DNA of 64,000 nt from Halomonas beimenensis. GTDB lineage: Bacteria > Pseudomonadota > Gammaproteobacteria > Pseudomonadales > Halomonadaceae. Made by a program: the position numbers and the translations under genes. The stretch spans positions 2,666,001 through 2,730,000 of the forward strand of contig NZ_CP021435.1 of the NCBI RefSeq assembly GCF_002549795.1, written 5' to 3'. The notes beneath the pieces are model-generated. The model was not told where the DNA came from and made no database searches. It saw only the letters and a program-made list of their open reading frames with translations. Below, piece after piece: positions 48,176 through 56,666 of the stretch. The stretch's first letter is position 1. Every line of letters starts with the position of its first letter.

Positions 48176-49453
48176 ATGACGGACGGTCTTCTTATCGGCC
48201 TGATCACGACAGGCGTGACCTTATGCTTCTTGCTCGGTGTACCCATTTTCTTGGTCATCGGACTATGGGTGGTCGGGACCAGCATGGTCATCGACTTCAC
48301 CCTGGCCAATATCGGCGTGACACTGTTTCAGGGCTTGAGCTTCTTCGGGCTTCTGGCCCTCCCCTTGTTCATCCTCACGGGGGACTTGATCAATGCGGCA
48401 GGGATCGCCAAACGCCTATCTGACTTCGCCTACTCGGTGCTGGGCTGGGTACGCGGCGGCATGGGCATGGCGACGCTGGGCGCCTGTGGGCTTTTCGCCG
48501 CAATCTCGGGCTCCAACGCCGGCACCACGGCGACCATCGGTTCGATCATGCAACCCGAAATGAAGAAGAACGGCTACGATGACCGGTTTTCGGCGGCCAC
48601 CGCGGCTTCCGGCGGCACCGTTGGCATCATCATTCCGCCCAGCATCATCTTCATCGTATATGGCTTCATGATGAACTTGTCGATCAGCGACCTGTTCATC
48701 GCCGGCATGATTCCCGGGGCCATGATGGTGCTGGGAATGATGGTCGCCTGCCACCTGGTAGCCCGCCGTCATGGTTGGGGCACCCTGATCCCCTTCAAGG
48801 TCAAGGAAAGTGCCGGCTTCGCACGCAAGGCTTATCTGGGCTTCGCCACCATCGGGGTCGTGCTGTACGGCATCTACTCTGGCAAGTTCTCGCCGACCGA
48901 GGCCGCTGCCATCACGGTGGGCTTCACCTTGATCGCGGGACTCTTGATAACCAGGGAAATCAGCGTCTTCCGGCTACCGGCCATCATGCTGCGCTCGGGA
49001 CAGATCGCCGGCATGCTCGCCCCACTGATTGCCATCTCGGTGGTGATGCAACAGCTGCTTTCCGTGCTGGGGGCCGGCCAGATCCTGGAAGGCTTCCTGA
49101 ATGGTCTGGGTAATTACTATGCCATCCTGGGAGCTTGCATGGTGATGATTCTTCTGGCGGGGATGATCCTGGAGAGCCTGCCCGTCACCATCATCCTGGC
49201 GCCCATCCTTGCGCCGATTGCTCAGAATGCCGGCGTAGACCCCATCCATTTCTCGGTGATTTTCCTCGTGGGGGCGGCCATCGGCTTCGTTACGCCACCG
49301 TTCGGGCTCAACCTCTACGTGGCCAGCAGTATCACCGGCATACCCTATCTCAGACTGGTGCGCTTCGTGATACCCTACTTCATCGCGTTGATCACCTGCT
49401 GGCTCGCGATCTCCCTGTGGCCGCCACTGTCCATGTTCCTGGTCAACCTCTGA
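48176..49453 (+). CDS. TRAP transporter large permease (DctM family)
   Basis: 425 residues, about twelve spans. 'GLFAAISGSNAGTTATIGSIM' and 'GIIIPPSIIFIVYGFMMNLS' are DctM landmarks, and the C-terminus 'GFVTPPFGLNLYVASSITG' is typical. It forms the transport channel with the DctQ protein encoded 11 bases upstream. Confidence 0.92.
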   Translation: MTDGLLIGLITTGVTLCFLLGVPIFLVIGLWVVGTSMVIDFTLANIGVTLFQGLSFFGLLALPLFILTGDLINAAGIAKRLSDFAYSVLGWVRGGMGMATLGACGLFAAISGSNAGTTATIGSIMQPEMKKNGYDDRFSAATAASGGTVGIIIPPSIIFIVYGFMMNLSISDLFIAGMIPGAMMVLGMMVACHLVARRHGWGTLIPFKVKESAGFARKAYLGFATIGVVLYGIYSGKFSPTEAAAITVGFTLIAGLLITREISVFRLPAIMLRSGQIAGMLAPLIAISVVMQQLLSVLGAGQILEGFLNGLGNYYAILGACMVMILLAGMILESLPVTIILAPILAPIAQNAGVDPIHFSVIFLVGAAIGFVTPPFGLNLYVASSITGIPYLRLVRFVIPYFIALITCWLAISLWPPLSMFLVNL

Positions 49454-49463
49454 CACCGCCGCT

Positions 49464-49493
49464 GCGCAGCAGGCCCGCCTGGGCCTGCTGCGC
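49464..49493 (+). terminator. hairpin between TRAP operon and iclR-type gene
   Basis: Thirteen-base perfect stem GCGCAGCAGGCCC/GGGCCTGCTGCGC with GCCT loop, starting ten bases after the dctM stop. No T run follows. It could lower read-through into the regulator gene. Confidence 0.65.
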
Positions 49494-49540
49494 TATCATC
49501 GGCCCAGGCACCGCCAGGAAGTTCGTCGTAAGGAGAGCCC

Positions 49541-50299
49541 ATGACCAAAGACTCCTCCCCCAACACCACCCTCCTGCGGGCGATCAGCCTGCTCGAACAG
49601 ATCACCACAGCGGAGTACAGTATCAGCGCCGCGGATCTCGACAAGCGACTGGACATCCCCAAGCCCACGATCCATCGCCTTCTGAAGCAGCTCGAGGAAC
49701 AGCAGCTGATCACACGAGACCTGGACGGCCGTCACCTGCTGCCCGGTCCACGGCTGCATCGCATGGCCATGGGCACGCTGGCCAATGAGAGTCTCAAGGC
49801 ACCGCGACGAATGCTGCTGGAACGCTTGGCCAAGGAGGTGGGTGAGACCTGCAACCTGACGTTGCTCGATGGCCATCAACTACTCTACTACGATCGAGTG
49901 GAAACCAACTGGCCGGTTCGCATCCAGCTGGCGCCCGGATCGCGACTGCCACTGCACTGCACGGCCAGCGGCAAGCTGTTCCTTGCCCTGATGCCTCCTA
50001 ATCGACGGCGTGCCCTACTATCGAGCCTGGATCTGGAGGCCCATACCCCCTATACCCTGACGTCGACTTCCGCCCTTGAGGAGCAGTTAGGCCAGATTGC
50101 CAGGGATCGTTTGAGTACCGATAACGAGGAGTTCATCCAAGGGATGGTCGCTATCGCTGTCCCCATCTTCGATGGGGTGGGCCATATCCAAGCCACCTTG
50201 GCAATCCATGCTCCCCGATTGCGGCATTCCATCGAGTCATTGATGGAATGGGCTCCCTTGATGCGGCAAGTGGCAGCCGAGCTAGAGGAGACAATATAA
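49541..50299 (+). CDS. IclR family transcriptional regulator
   Basis: 252 residues. N-terminal winged HTH (about 8-70, 'SAADLDKRLDIPKPTIHRLLKQLEEQQLI') and the IclR effector domain ('RLAKEVGETCNLTLLDGHQLLYYDRVET', 'PLHCTASGKLFLALM'). It likely controls the preceding TRAP genes and the divergent GMC gene through the palindromes at 46161-46228. AAGGAGAG precedes the ATG. Confidence 0.92.
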   Translation: MTKDSSPNTTLLRAISLLEQITTAEYSISAADLDKRLDIPKPTIHRLLKQLEEQQLITRDLDGRHLLPGPRLHRMAMGTLANESLKAPRRMLLERLAKEVGETCNLTLLDGHQLLYYDRVETNWPVRIQLAPGSRLPLHCTASGKLFLALMPPNRRRALLSSLDLEAHTPYTLTSTSALEEQLGQIARDRLSTDNEEFIQGMVAIAVPIFDGVGHIQATLAIHAPRLRHSIESLMEWAPLMRQVAAELEETI

Positions 50300-50305
50300 G
50301 GTTTG

Positions 50306-50797
50306 TCACTCTCCCCTAGTCGGCACCACCACCACCGGTACCCTCGCCCGCTTGATCACTCCCTTGGTCACCTTGCCCGCGTAGGTCGCCGTGAAGCCGC
50401 GCTTGTTGGCGGCCAGCACGATCATGTCGCTGCCGGTCCGCTTGGCGAAATGGGCGATCACCGAGGCCGGATACCCCTCCAGCACGCTTCGCGTCACCTG
50501 CCGATCCCCGTAGGCCTCGCGCAGCTCGGGATGGCGCGCCCAGAAGGTCGCGATGCGCTGGTCGAGCTCCTCCTCGGCCTGATCGAGACGCTGTTGCATC
50601 AGGCCGCCCAGCACGTCCCGGTCGCGGATGTTGACCTTCAGGGTGTTGACCACGTCGTTGGAAAGCGACTTGACCGCGTGCAGCACATGGAGCTCGGCCC
50701 CGGTGGCCAGTGCCAGCCCCACCGCCTTGTCGAGCACCAGGTCGCAATCGCCGCGCAGTCCCACGCAGCACAGGATTCGGCGGATACCATGAGTCAT
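50306..50797 (-). CDS. universal stress protein (UspA family) linked to a TRAP operon
   Basis: 163 residues. Usp fold with the ATP-binding pattern G-2x-G-9x-G(S/T) replaced by 'SDMIVLAANKRGFTATYAGKVTKGVIKRARVPVVVV'. It lies 64 bases downstream of the large permease. In Halomonas elongata the Usp protein TeaD is encoded with the ectoine TRAP system TeaABC and tunes its uptake, so a similar role is plausible here. Convergent with the iclR gene. Confidence 0.88.
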   Translation of the reverse strand: MTHGIRRILCCVGLRGDCDLVLDKAVGLALATGAELHVLHAVKSLSNDVVNTLKVNIRDRDVLGGLMQQRLDQAEEELDQRIATFWARHPELREAYGDRQVTRSVLEGYPASVIAHFAKRTGSDMIVLAANKRGFTATYAGKVTKGVIKRARVPVVVVPTRGE

Positions 50798-50861
50798 GAT
50801 GCCTCCTCGCCGGGCCAGGTCGCGCTTGCTTCCTGCCCGGCCTCGAGTGGGTGGCGCCCGG

Positions 50862-52208
50862 CTAGTAGCCCAGCAGGCTGGGGAGCCAGAGCGATATCTG
50901 CGGGAAGTAGGCGATGATGAAGAGCGCGACGATGGAGCCCGCGGCGAAGGGCAGCGCCTTCAGGGAGATCTCCTCGATGGAGGCCCCGCCGATCCCCGAG
51001 GCGACGAAGAGGTTCTCCCCCAACGGGGGCGTCTGGAAGCCGATGGCCAGCGCACAGACCACCACGATGCCCACGTGGACCGGGTCCATGCCGAGCATGT
51101 ACATGATCGGCAGCAGCACCGGCGTGAGGATCATGATCGCCGCCAGGGTCTCCATGAACATGCCCACGAACAGCAGGAAGAAGATGATCATCGCCCAGAT
51201 GACATAGAGGTTGTCGGTGACGCTCAGCATCACCTCGGCGATATAGGCCGGCACCTGCTGTTCCACCAGCAGCCGACCGAACACCGTCGCCGTGAACAGG
51301 ATCAGCAGCACCCGCCCGGTGATCCAGGTGGTGGTCTCGAGGGTCCGCAGCGCCGGTTTCCAGGCCAGCTCCTTGTGCAGGAAGACGCCCACGACCAGGG
51401 TGTAGAAGATCGCCACGATGGCCGATTCGGTCGGCGTGAAGAGTCCACTGTAGATCCCGCCGAGGATGATGATCGGCGCCAGCATGGACCACACGCCCTT
51501 GCGCAGGGTGTGGCGGATCTGGTCGTAGGACCAGTGGTCGGTCAGGCCGCGATAGCCCCGCTTGCGCGAGATCAGGAAGTTGATGGTCAGCAGGCAGCCG
51601 GCGATCACCACCCCGGGCAGGATGCCGGCGATGAACAGCTTGGGGATCGACAGCGTCTGGAAGGCGCCATGCTCGGCCACCGCCTCGGGCGGGGGCTGCA
51701 GGCCCATCCCGGAGATGCCGAAGATCACCATGGGAATCGACGGCGGGATGACGACCCCCAGGCCGCCCGAGGAGGCCGTGATCGCGGAGCCGTAGCCCTT
51801 GTCGTAGCCACGATTGGCCATGGCCGGAATCATCAGCATCCCCACCGCCGCGGTGGTGGCGGGACCGGAGCCGGAGATCGCGCCGAAGAACATGCAGGCG
51901 AACACCGTCGCCGCCGCCAGGCCACCGGTGATGGGACCGGCGAAGGCCTCGGCGATGTCGACCAGCCGCTTGGAGATCCCCGCGGCCTCCATCAGGGCGC
52001 CGGCGAGGATGAAGGCCGGCAGCGCCATCAGCGGGAAGGAGCCCACGGAGGTGAAGGCGATCTGCACGAAGGCCATGGGGTTCTCGTCCAGGCTGAGATA
52101 GGTGGCGAGCGCCGCCACCCCCAGGGACACGGTAATGGGGGCCCCGATGACGAGCAGCAAAAAAAAGGTGCCGAACAGCACATAGATGATCGTGGGATCC
52201 ATGGTCAT
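50862..52208 (-). CDS. tauM: TRAP transporter large permease, probable taurine system TauM
   Basis: 448 residues, DctM family, with 'GAISGSGPATTAAVGMLMIPAM' and 'GVVIPPSIPMVIFGISGMG'. The specific name is inferred from context: a MocR/TauR-type regulator is divergent and taurine degradation genes lie further right. The ATG at 52208 overlaps the small permease stop (ATGA). A run of eight T occurs early in the gene (complement of A8 near 52159-52166). Confidence 0.85.
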   Translation of the reverse strand: MTMDPTIIYVLFGTFFLLLVIGAPITVSLGVAALATYLSLDENPMAFVQIAFTSVGSFPLMALPAFILAGALMEAAGISKRLVDIAEAFAGPITGGLAAATVFACMFFGAISGSGPATTAAVGMLMIPAMANRGYDKGYGSAITASSGGLGVVIPPSIPMVIFGISGMGLQPPPEAVAEHGAFQTLSIPKLFIAGILPGVVIAGCLLTINFLISRKRGYRGLTDHWSYDQIRHTLRKGVWSMLAPIIILGGIYSGLFTPTESAIVAIFYTLVVGVFLHKELAWKPALRTLETTTWITGRVLLILFTATVFGRLLVEQQVPAYIAEVMLSVTDNLYVIWAMIIFFLLFVGMFMETLAAIMILTPVLLPIMYMLGMDPVHVGIVVVCALAIGFQTPPLGENLFVASGIGGASIEEISLKALPFAAGSIVALFIIAYFPQISLWLPSLLGY

Positions 52209-52768
52209 TGCCCCCCGTGTTGCGGGCCGGTGCCCTGGGTATCGTCGCGATGCTTGAGCTTCTCGACCTCCTCGGTCTCGGGGTCGACGAGATCCGCCTT
52301 CTTGACGAACTTGAGGTAGTTGTTCTGGAGAATGCGCAGGGTCATGGCGACGAAGGCGATGGGCAGAATGAGATAGAAGTACTTCATCGGTATCCCCAGG
52401 GTCTGGGACTTCCAGAAGAGGTTCATCTTGTTGAAGACGAAGTCGTAGCTGAGGTAGATGAAGACGGCATTGAAGCCGATCCAGATCAGGTCGGTGATCA
52501 CGCCGCAGGCCGTCTCGACCCAGCGGGGCAGGAACTTGAACTGGAAGGTCACCCGGTTGTGGGCGGACATCTTGGTGGCATAGACCGCGCCCAGGTAGGC
52601 GAACCAGACGAAGGCGTAGGTCGCCAGCTCGTCGCCCCAGGGCAGCGAGTAGCTGAACAGGTTGCGGAGCACGATCTGCGCGAACAGCAACAGCACGAAG
52701 GACACCAGGAGCAGCTGACACAGCACGCTCTCCAGGTTGTCGACGAGCTTGAAGATGCGATGTTTCAT
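52205..52768 (-). CDS. tauL: TRAP transporter small permease, probable TauL
   Basis: 187 residues, DctQ family, four predicted spans, with a charged C-terminal tail ('DPETEEVEKLKHRDDTQ'). Start at 52768 lies 92 bases after the binding protein gene. Overlaps tauM by four bases. Confidence 0.82.
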   Translation of the reverse strand: MKHRIFKLVDNLESVLCQLLLVSFVLLLFAQIVLRNLFSYSLPWGDELATYAFVWFAYLGAVYATKMSAHNRVTFQFKFLPRWVETACGVITDLIWIGFNAVFIYLSYDFVFNKMNLFWKSQTLGIPMKYFYLILPIAFVAMTLRILQNNYLKFVKKADLVDPETEEVEKLKHRDDTQGTGPQHGGQ

Positions 52769-52860
52769 GAGGTGATCCCCTTGACGGTCAGGTTCCCGGT
52801 GGGCGGCCGCCCGTATCGGCGGGAACCGATACGGGCCAGCCGGCCACGGGGGACGGGGAT

Positions 52861-53874
52861 TTACTCTGCAGGGGCGGGGTCGCGGCCGAGGGCGGCCAGG
52901 TCGGCGTCGAGCTTCTCCTTGCCACCGATGCTGTCGTAGAAATCGGGCCAGATGGAGGTGGCCTTGTCGATCCACTCCTGCTCGTTATTGGCCGGCTGGG
53001 TGATCTCCATGCCGTGCTCCTCGACCAGCCGACGCTTGATGTCGGACTCGGTGGCCAGCAGGTAGTCATAGCTGTGCGAGGTGGCCTCCTGACCGGCCTC
53101 CAGCACCAGTTCCTGCATCTCGGGGCTCAGGCTCTGGAACTTCCCTTCGCTGATGATCAGGGGTTCCATGGAGAAGACATAGCAGCTGTCGGTGACGTGA
53201 TCCTGAACCTCATAGAACTTCATGGCGTCGATGGTGATGTAGGGATTGTCCTGCCCATCGACCACGCCCTGCTGGAGGGCGGTGAAGGTCTCGGACCAGG
53301 CCAGGGGGCTCGGGTTGACGCCCCAGGCCTGATAGGAAGAGATCATGATCTCGTTCTTGGGCACGCGGATATTCAGCCCGTCCAGGTCGGCGGGCTCGGC
53401 CACCGGGCGGGCGGAATTGGTGAGGCGACGGCAGCCGGAGTAGGCCCATCCCAGGATGCGGACGCCGGCATCGCGGATGGTGTTCTCGGTGAGCTCCTCG
53501 CCGATCGCGCCCTGGGTCAGGGTGCGGGCATCCTCCGGCCCCTGGATCACGTAGGGCAGGGTCATCACGCCCACCGTCGGCGAGAAGGGGGTGATGTTGT
53601 TGATGGCCAGGACGGAGAGGTCGAGCAGTCCCATGCTGGCACTGTTGACCGTGTCCTGCTCGCTGCCGAGCTGGCCGTTCGGGAACAGCTCGACGGTAAC
53701 CTCGCCGTCGGTCTTTTCCTCGACGAGATCGGCAAAGGTACTCCCCAGCTCGTACTGGGTGCCCCCGGCGGCGTCGCCCAGGGCCATCTTCCAGGTCTCG
53801 GCCATGGCGTTGCCGCTCAGGGCCAGGCCGGCTGCGGATACTGCCACGGGGATGATCAGGTTCTGAATACGCAT
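52861..53874 (-). CDS. tauK: TRAP substrate-binding protein, probable TauK
   Basis: 337 residues. A Sec signal peptide ends at about 'GNAMAETW'. The DctP fold contains 'LDGLNIRVPKNEIMISSYQAWG' with the conserved arginine and 'ALQQGVVDGQDNPYITIDAMKFYEV'. The taurine assignment rests on gene neighbourhood, not on binding residues; another sulfonate or osmolyte is possible. GGAG precedes the ATG at 53874. Confidence 0.82.
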   Translation of the reverse strand: MRIQNLIIPVAVSAAGLALSGNAMAETWKMALGDAAGGTQYELGSTFADLVEEKTDGEVTVELFPNGQLGSEQDTVNSASMGLLDLSVLAINNITPFSPTVGVMTLPYVIQGPEDARTLTQGAIGEELTENTIRDAGVRILGWAYSGCRRLTNSARPVAEPADLDGLNIRVPKNEIMISSYQAWGVNPSPLAWSETFTALQQGVVDGQDNPYITIDAMKFYEVQDHVTDSCYVFSMEPLIISEGKFQSLSPEMQELVLEAGQEATSHSYDYLLATESDIKRRLVEEHGMEITQPANNEQEWIDKATSIWPDFYDSIGGKEKLDADLAALGRDPAPAE

Positions 53875-54261
53875 TGTGATCTCCAAGCCTTGTTATTGTC
53901 CGAATGACAGGACGATGTCCTGACGGATGACCGGTGCCGTTGAACCTCCGCCAACGGGATGTCGAGAGCTGACTGGCGGGCAAAGGAAACTTGTGATTGT
54001 GGCCTCGTCCTTTCGCCGCGTCTCTCGCCTCGTCCGATCAGAGGATACGCGCTTTTCGTCATATCCTGATTACCACGTTCTACGCCCCGGGCCCGCCCCC
54101 TAGTAGGACCAGTATGGCTCCATCGTTTGGACCAGCTCGATGATCCAGGAACCCGTCCCCAAGCGCCAGGCCAGCGCCCTTCCCTGACCTCGCTCGGATC
54201 GCGGGCTATGTCATAATCGGACCGAATCGCTCCTTCATATCCGTGGTGAGACCCGCATCCC
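53875..54261. promoter_or_regulatory. divergent tauK-tauR regulatory region with direct repeats
   Basis: No gene in about 390 bases. GGACCAG occurs twice in direct orientation at 54106-54112 and 54129-54135, 23 bases apart (about two helical turns). On the other strand these read CTGGTCC followed by T/A-A, close to the CTGGACYTAA repeats reported for TauR. The stretch also includes an AT-richer patch (54050-54080) that probably contains promoter elements. Confidence 0.5.
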
Positions 54262-55731
54262 ATGAGCCAACTCCTCTTCCATCTCGACCCCGACCTGCCG
54301 GAAAGCCTCCAGCGCCAGCTCAGGGAACAGATCGCGCGCGCCATTCTCGATGGTCACCTGCCACTGGAAGAGGCCCTCCCCTCGAGCCGCAAGCTGGCCA
54401 AGGAGCTGAACGTCGCCCGCAACACCGTGATGCTGGCCTACGAACAACTGCTCGACGATGGCTACCTGATCGCCAAGAAACGCAGCGGCTACTACGTCAA
54501 CCCCGAGATTCTCGAGGGGCGAGCCGAGAAGCCGGTACGGCTCAACGACATCGATGCCGAACGCCTCCCCTGGGAGGACCTGCTGACCATGCACCCCTCC
54601 CGGCAGGCCACCATCAGCAAGCCCAGCGACTGGCATCGCTACGACTACCCGTTCATCTATGGCCAGATCGACCCGGAGCTGTTCCCCACCCAGCACTGGC
54701 GGGAGTGCAGCCGCGACTCCATGAGCGTGCCCGCGATCCGCAGTTGGGCCGTCGACCACCTCAACGACGACGACCCGCTGCTGATCGAGCAGATCCACAA
54801 GCGCCTGCTGCCGAGGCGGGGCGTCTGGGCGAACCCCGAGGAGATCCTGGTCACGGTGGGCGCCCAGCAGGCGCTCTGGATCACCAGCATGCTGCTGCTC
54901 AAGCAAGGCCGACGCTTCGGCATGGAGAACCCCGGCTATGTGGACATGTACAACATCGCCCGGACCTTCACCGATGACATCCGCCTCTTGCCGGTCGACG
55001 AGGCGGGCATGCGTCTCGAGGACGACATCACCGACTGCCAGCTGGTCTACGTCACCCCCAGCCACCAGGCGCCGACGACGGTCACCATGCCCCTGGAGCG
55101 ACGTCGCCAGCTGCTGGACCTGGCCGAGACCGACAACTTCCTGATCGTCGAGGATGACTACGAGAGCGAGACCAACTACCTGGACAATCCCACACCGGCC
55201 CTGAAGAGCCTGGATCGCCACAATCGGGTGATCTACGTGGGCAGCCTCTCCAAGACCCTGGCCCCGGGGCTGCGGCTGGGTTACATGGTCGGCCCCCCGG
55301 CGCTGATCCGCGAGGCGCGGGCGCTGCGCCGGCTGATGCTGCGCCATCCCCCCACCAACAACCAGCGGGCCGTGGCGCTGTTCCTCGATCGCGGCTATCA
55401 CGATGCGCTGCTGCGCCAGATCCACCAGACCTTCCACAGCCGCTGGGAGCGCATGGGCGACGCCCTGGCGCGCCACATGCCGCAATCGTCGGTGCCCTCC
55501 ACCTATGGGGGGTCCTGCTTCTGGGTGAGGGGTCCCGAGGGGCTCGACTGCCATGAGCTCCGGCGCCTGGCCGCCGAGCAGGGTATCCTGATCGAGTGCG
55601 GGGACATCCACTTCTTCGACGCCCCCCGCCTCGAGTACTTCCGGCTCGGCTTCTCGGCGATTCCCGAGTCGCGCATCGAGCCGGGCATCGAGCGCCTGGC
55701 GGCGCTGATTCCGCAGGCCATGATGCCATGA
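54262..55731 (+). CDS. tauR: MocR/GntR-type PLP-dependent regulator, probable TauR
   Basis: 489 residues. An N-terminal GntR winged HTH (about 1-75, 'LPSSRKLAKELNVARNTVMLAYEQLLDDGYL') is joined to an aminotransferase-like domain with PLP lysine Lys331 ('GSLSKTLAPGLRLGYMVG') and 'LVYVTPSHQAPTTVTM'. MocR proteins of this type activate taurine genes in Rhodobacter (TauR). Divergent from the TRAP operon. A truncated, mutated copy of its last 129 bases lies at 59475-59602. Confidence 0.87.
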   Translation: MSQLLFHLDPDLPESLQRQLREQIARAILDGHLPLEEALPSSRKLAKELNVARNTVMLAYEQLLDDGYLIAKKRSGYYVNPEILEGRAEKPVRLNDIDAERLPWEDLLTMHPSRQATISKPSDWHRYDYPFIYGQIDPELFPTQHWRECSRDSMSVPAIRSWAVDHLNDDDPLLIEQIHKRLLPRRGVWANPEEILVTVGAQQALWITSMLLLKQGRRFGMENPGYVDMYNIARTFTDDIRLLPVDEAGMRLEDDITDCQLVYVTPSHQAPTTVTMPLERRRQLLDLAETDNFLIVEDDYESETNYLDNPTPALKSLDRHNRVIYVGSLSKTLAPGLRLGYMVGPPALIREARALRRLMLRHPPTNNQRAVALFLDRGYHDALLRQIHQTFHSRWERMGDALARHMPQSSVPSTYGGSCFWVRGPEGLDCHELRRLAAEQGILIECGDIHFFDAPRLEYFRLGFSAIPESRIEPGIERLAALIPQAMMP

Positions 55732-56060
55732 TGGAACAGAGCGCCACGATACGCTGACACGGACGGCTCATGACGACGGCATCCTGGCAGACTGCCCTCG
55801 CCTGAGCTTGGCTCGGCGGGCACCAACGCCGATCGACGGCAGCGCGCCCAGCGGACCTACCCGCTTCCCCTCCTGTCGCCATCGGCTCGATCCCCGCCCT
55901 CGCGCCTCGCCCCACCATCCCAGCGACACTCGGTACACCGAATGCCCCGGCCCCGGCGGAAGATCGTCCGGGGACATACCGCGCATCCGGCCGAAACGGG
56001 AATAACCCCGTGGGGTCATGACGTCTACCAAGAAGCACAACATCGTCGGGAGAGAAACGG
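55732..56060. promoter_or_regulatory. intergenic region with ECF-type promoter before the sigma gene
   Basis: About 330 bases without a gene. Near its right end GGAATA (55999-56004), a 17-base spacer and CGTCTA (56022-56027) form a good ECF sigma promoter, 33 bases before the sigma ATG, suggesting autoregulation. Nothing else stands out in the left part. Confidence 0.6.
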
Positions 56061-56666
56061 ATGCGGTTTCCAGGACAGGATTCGCTGCGCAGGAGGCACT
56101 ATCGACGCCTGGTGCAGCCGCATATCCCGCACCTATTGTCCATCGCCACGCAACGCACGGGCAGCGTGGCCATCGCCGAGGATCTCGTCCAGGAGAGCTG
56201 CCTGCAGGCCTGGGAAAAGCTCGGGAGCCTGAAGACAGCCGAGGCGTCACGCCCCTGGCTGGTGAGGATCCTGCTGCGCCAAATCGCCGACCAGCGACGC
56301 TCCTGGGCACGTCGCCAGGAGCTGCTGCCGATCACGGACATCGAGGAAGGGCACTGGCAGGCCATCGCCAGCGAAGGCCCGGGGCCCTTCGAGCTCGTCG
56401 TGGAAGCGCAGTCCGATGCCCGTGTCACGTCCCTGCTGCGTCGATTGCCCGATGAGTTCGCCATCGTCGTCGAATTGCATGACCTGATGGGCTACCGCTA
56501 CCGAGAGATCGCCGAAACCCTGGGCATTCCTCTGGGCACGGTGACGAGCCGGCTGGCTCGCGGCCGGCGCCTGCTGGCCGGACTGCTGGCCGATCGGCAC
56601 TCCCGGGGCCTTCCCGGCCGCGGTAGCCGGACCTCGCAGGCCAAGGGAGGAGAAGGCCATGAGTGA
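56061..56666 (+). CDS. ECF-type RNA polymerase sigma factor
   Basis: 201 residues. Sigma region 2 (about 15-85, 'AIAEDLVQESCLQAWEKL') and region 4 (about 120-180, 'LPDEFAIVVELHDLMGYRYREIAETLGIPLGTVTSRLARGRRLL') without region 3, as in ECF factors. It directs RNA polymerase to a small regulon. Its last eight bases overlap the zinc-finger anti-sigma gene, and an ECF-like promoter precedes it. Confidence 0.92.
   Translation: MRFPGQDSLRRRHYRRLVQPHIPHLLSIATQRTGSVAIAEDLVQESCLQAWEKLGSLKTAEASRPWLVRILLRQIADQRRSWARRQELLPITDIEEGHWQAIASEGPGPFELVVEAQSDARVTSLLRRLPDEFAIVVELHDLMGYRYREIAETLGIPLGTVTSRLARGRRLLAGLLADRHSRGLPGRGSRTSQAKGGEGHE

Noticed and set aside
50796..52319. 507-residue plus-strand open frame across tauM
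   Set aside because: Antisense shadow with repetitive Asp/Gly/His/Arg content; the opposite strand encodes a typical DctM protein.
50862..53874. TRAP system as the ectoine transporter TeaABC
   Set aside because: Usp linkage is suggestive, but the binding protein does not read like TeaA from memory and the MocR regulator plus tauXY/xsc context favours taurine. Not excluded without alignment.
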